From assembly GCA_017963875.1 (NCBI GenBank), contig JAGCTA010000390.1:1-6352 (forward strand): a stretch of DNA of 6,352 nucleotides, given 5' to 3'. This document shows positions 6,287 to 6,352 of the stretch, one piece after another. Position numbers and translations under genes: made by a program. The notes under the pieces were generated by a model. The model had not been told where the DNA came from. It searched no databases and saw nothing but the letters and a program-made list of their open reading frames with translations. Source of the DNA: Victivallales bacterium. GTDB taxonomy: Bacteria > Verrucomicrobiota > Lentisphaeria > Oligosphaerales > Oligosphaeraceae. The first letter of the stretch is position 1; the number at the start of each line of letters is the position of its first letter.

Positions 6287-6310
6287 GGCAGTGTTCGACA
6301 ATTAATTGAC

Positions 6311-6352
6311 GTGAGACGCGAGACGTGAGACGCGAGACGCGAGACGCGAGAC
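6311..6352. repeat. Heptanucleotide tandem repeat upstream of apbE
   Basis: Six contiguous 7-bp units of the form GYGAGAC fill 6311-6352. Units 1 and 3 read GTGAGAC and units 2, 4, 5 and 6 read GCGAGAC. The array reaches the last base and probably continues. It starts 25 bp before the apbE ATG on the coding strand and therefore occupies its upstream region. A 10-bp palindrome CAATTAATTG (6299-6308) lies between. I see no recognisable apbE promoter within the window. Confidence 0.93.

Noticed and set aside
6287..6301. TTG start for apbE adding five residues
   Set aside because: There is no Shine-Dalgarno before it, and ATG 6286 begins directly at a normal signal-anchor sequence. It cannot be fully excluded.

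Overview
The window reads as bacterial chromosomal DNA of moderate GC content carrying housekeeping and stress-response genes, with no phage or plasmid signature. Several features suggest a Gram-negative-type envelope: an ECF sigma factor paired with a membrane-spanning zinc-finger anti-sigma factor, and a membrane-anchored ApbE flavin transferase. RecD2, the form of RecD found without RecBC, and short tandem repeats between genes would fit the Planctomycetes-Verrucomicrobia-Lentisphaerae/Kiritimatiellae group. That placement is an inference with low confidence. UGA ends at least four genes here, so the standard stop code applies.

Layout from left to right. Positions 1-251 hold the 3' end of pgk (phosphoglycerate kinase), which carries an in-frame TGA at 27-29 where the family has a conserved glycine. 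A 100-bp gap follows with a perfect 12-bp stem whose left arm could also pair with the tpiA Shine-Dalgarno sequence. Then comes tpiA (352-1128). The tpiA/sigma gap holds a weak terminator-like structure, a near-textbook RpoE-type promoter (GGAACTT, 15 nt, GTCTCA) and a 19-bp hairpin at the start of the predicted transcript.

The second unit on the + strand is an ECF sigma factor (1310-1900), its likely membrane anti-sigma factor (1911-2837) and recD2 (2854-5121), separated by 10 and 16 bp and so probably cotranscribed. Between recD2 and the convergent apbE gene lie five 31-bp tandem repeats (5100-5254). Each can fold into a hairpin, and the first supplies the last seven codons and the stop of recD2.

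apbE (5258-6286, minus strand) encodes a flavin transferase expected to act outside the cytoplasmic membrane. Upstream of it, a heptanucleotide repeat array (6311-6352) runs off the window end.

How the genes fit together: pgk and tpiA are a lower-glycolysis pair. The sigma/anti-sigma pair looks like an autoregulated envelope-signalling module that may also drive recD2. No wholly new gene system is visible. The most unusual material is non-coding: the sigma leader hairpin, the pgk-tpiA alternative stems and the hairpin repeat array.
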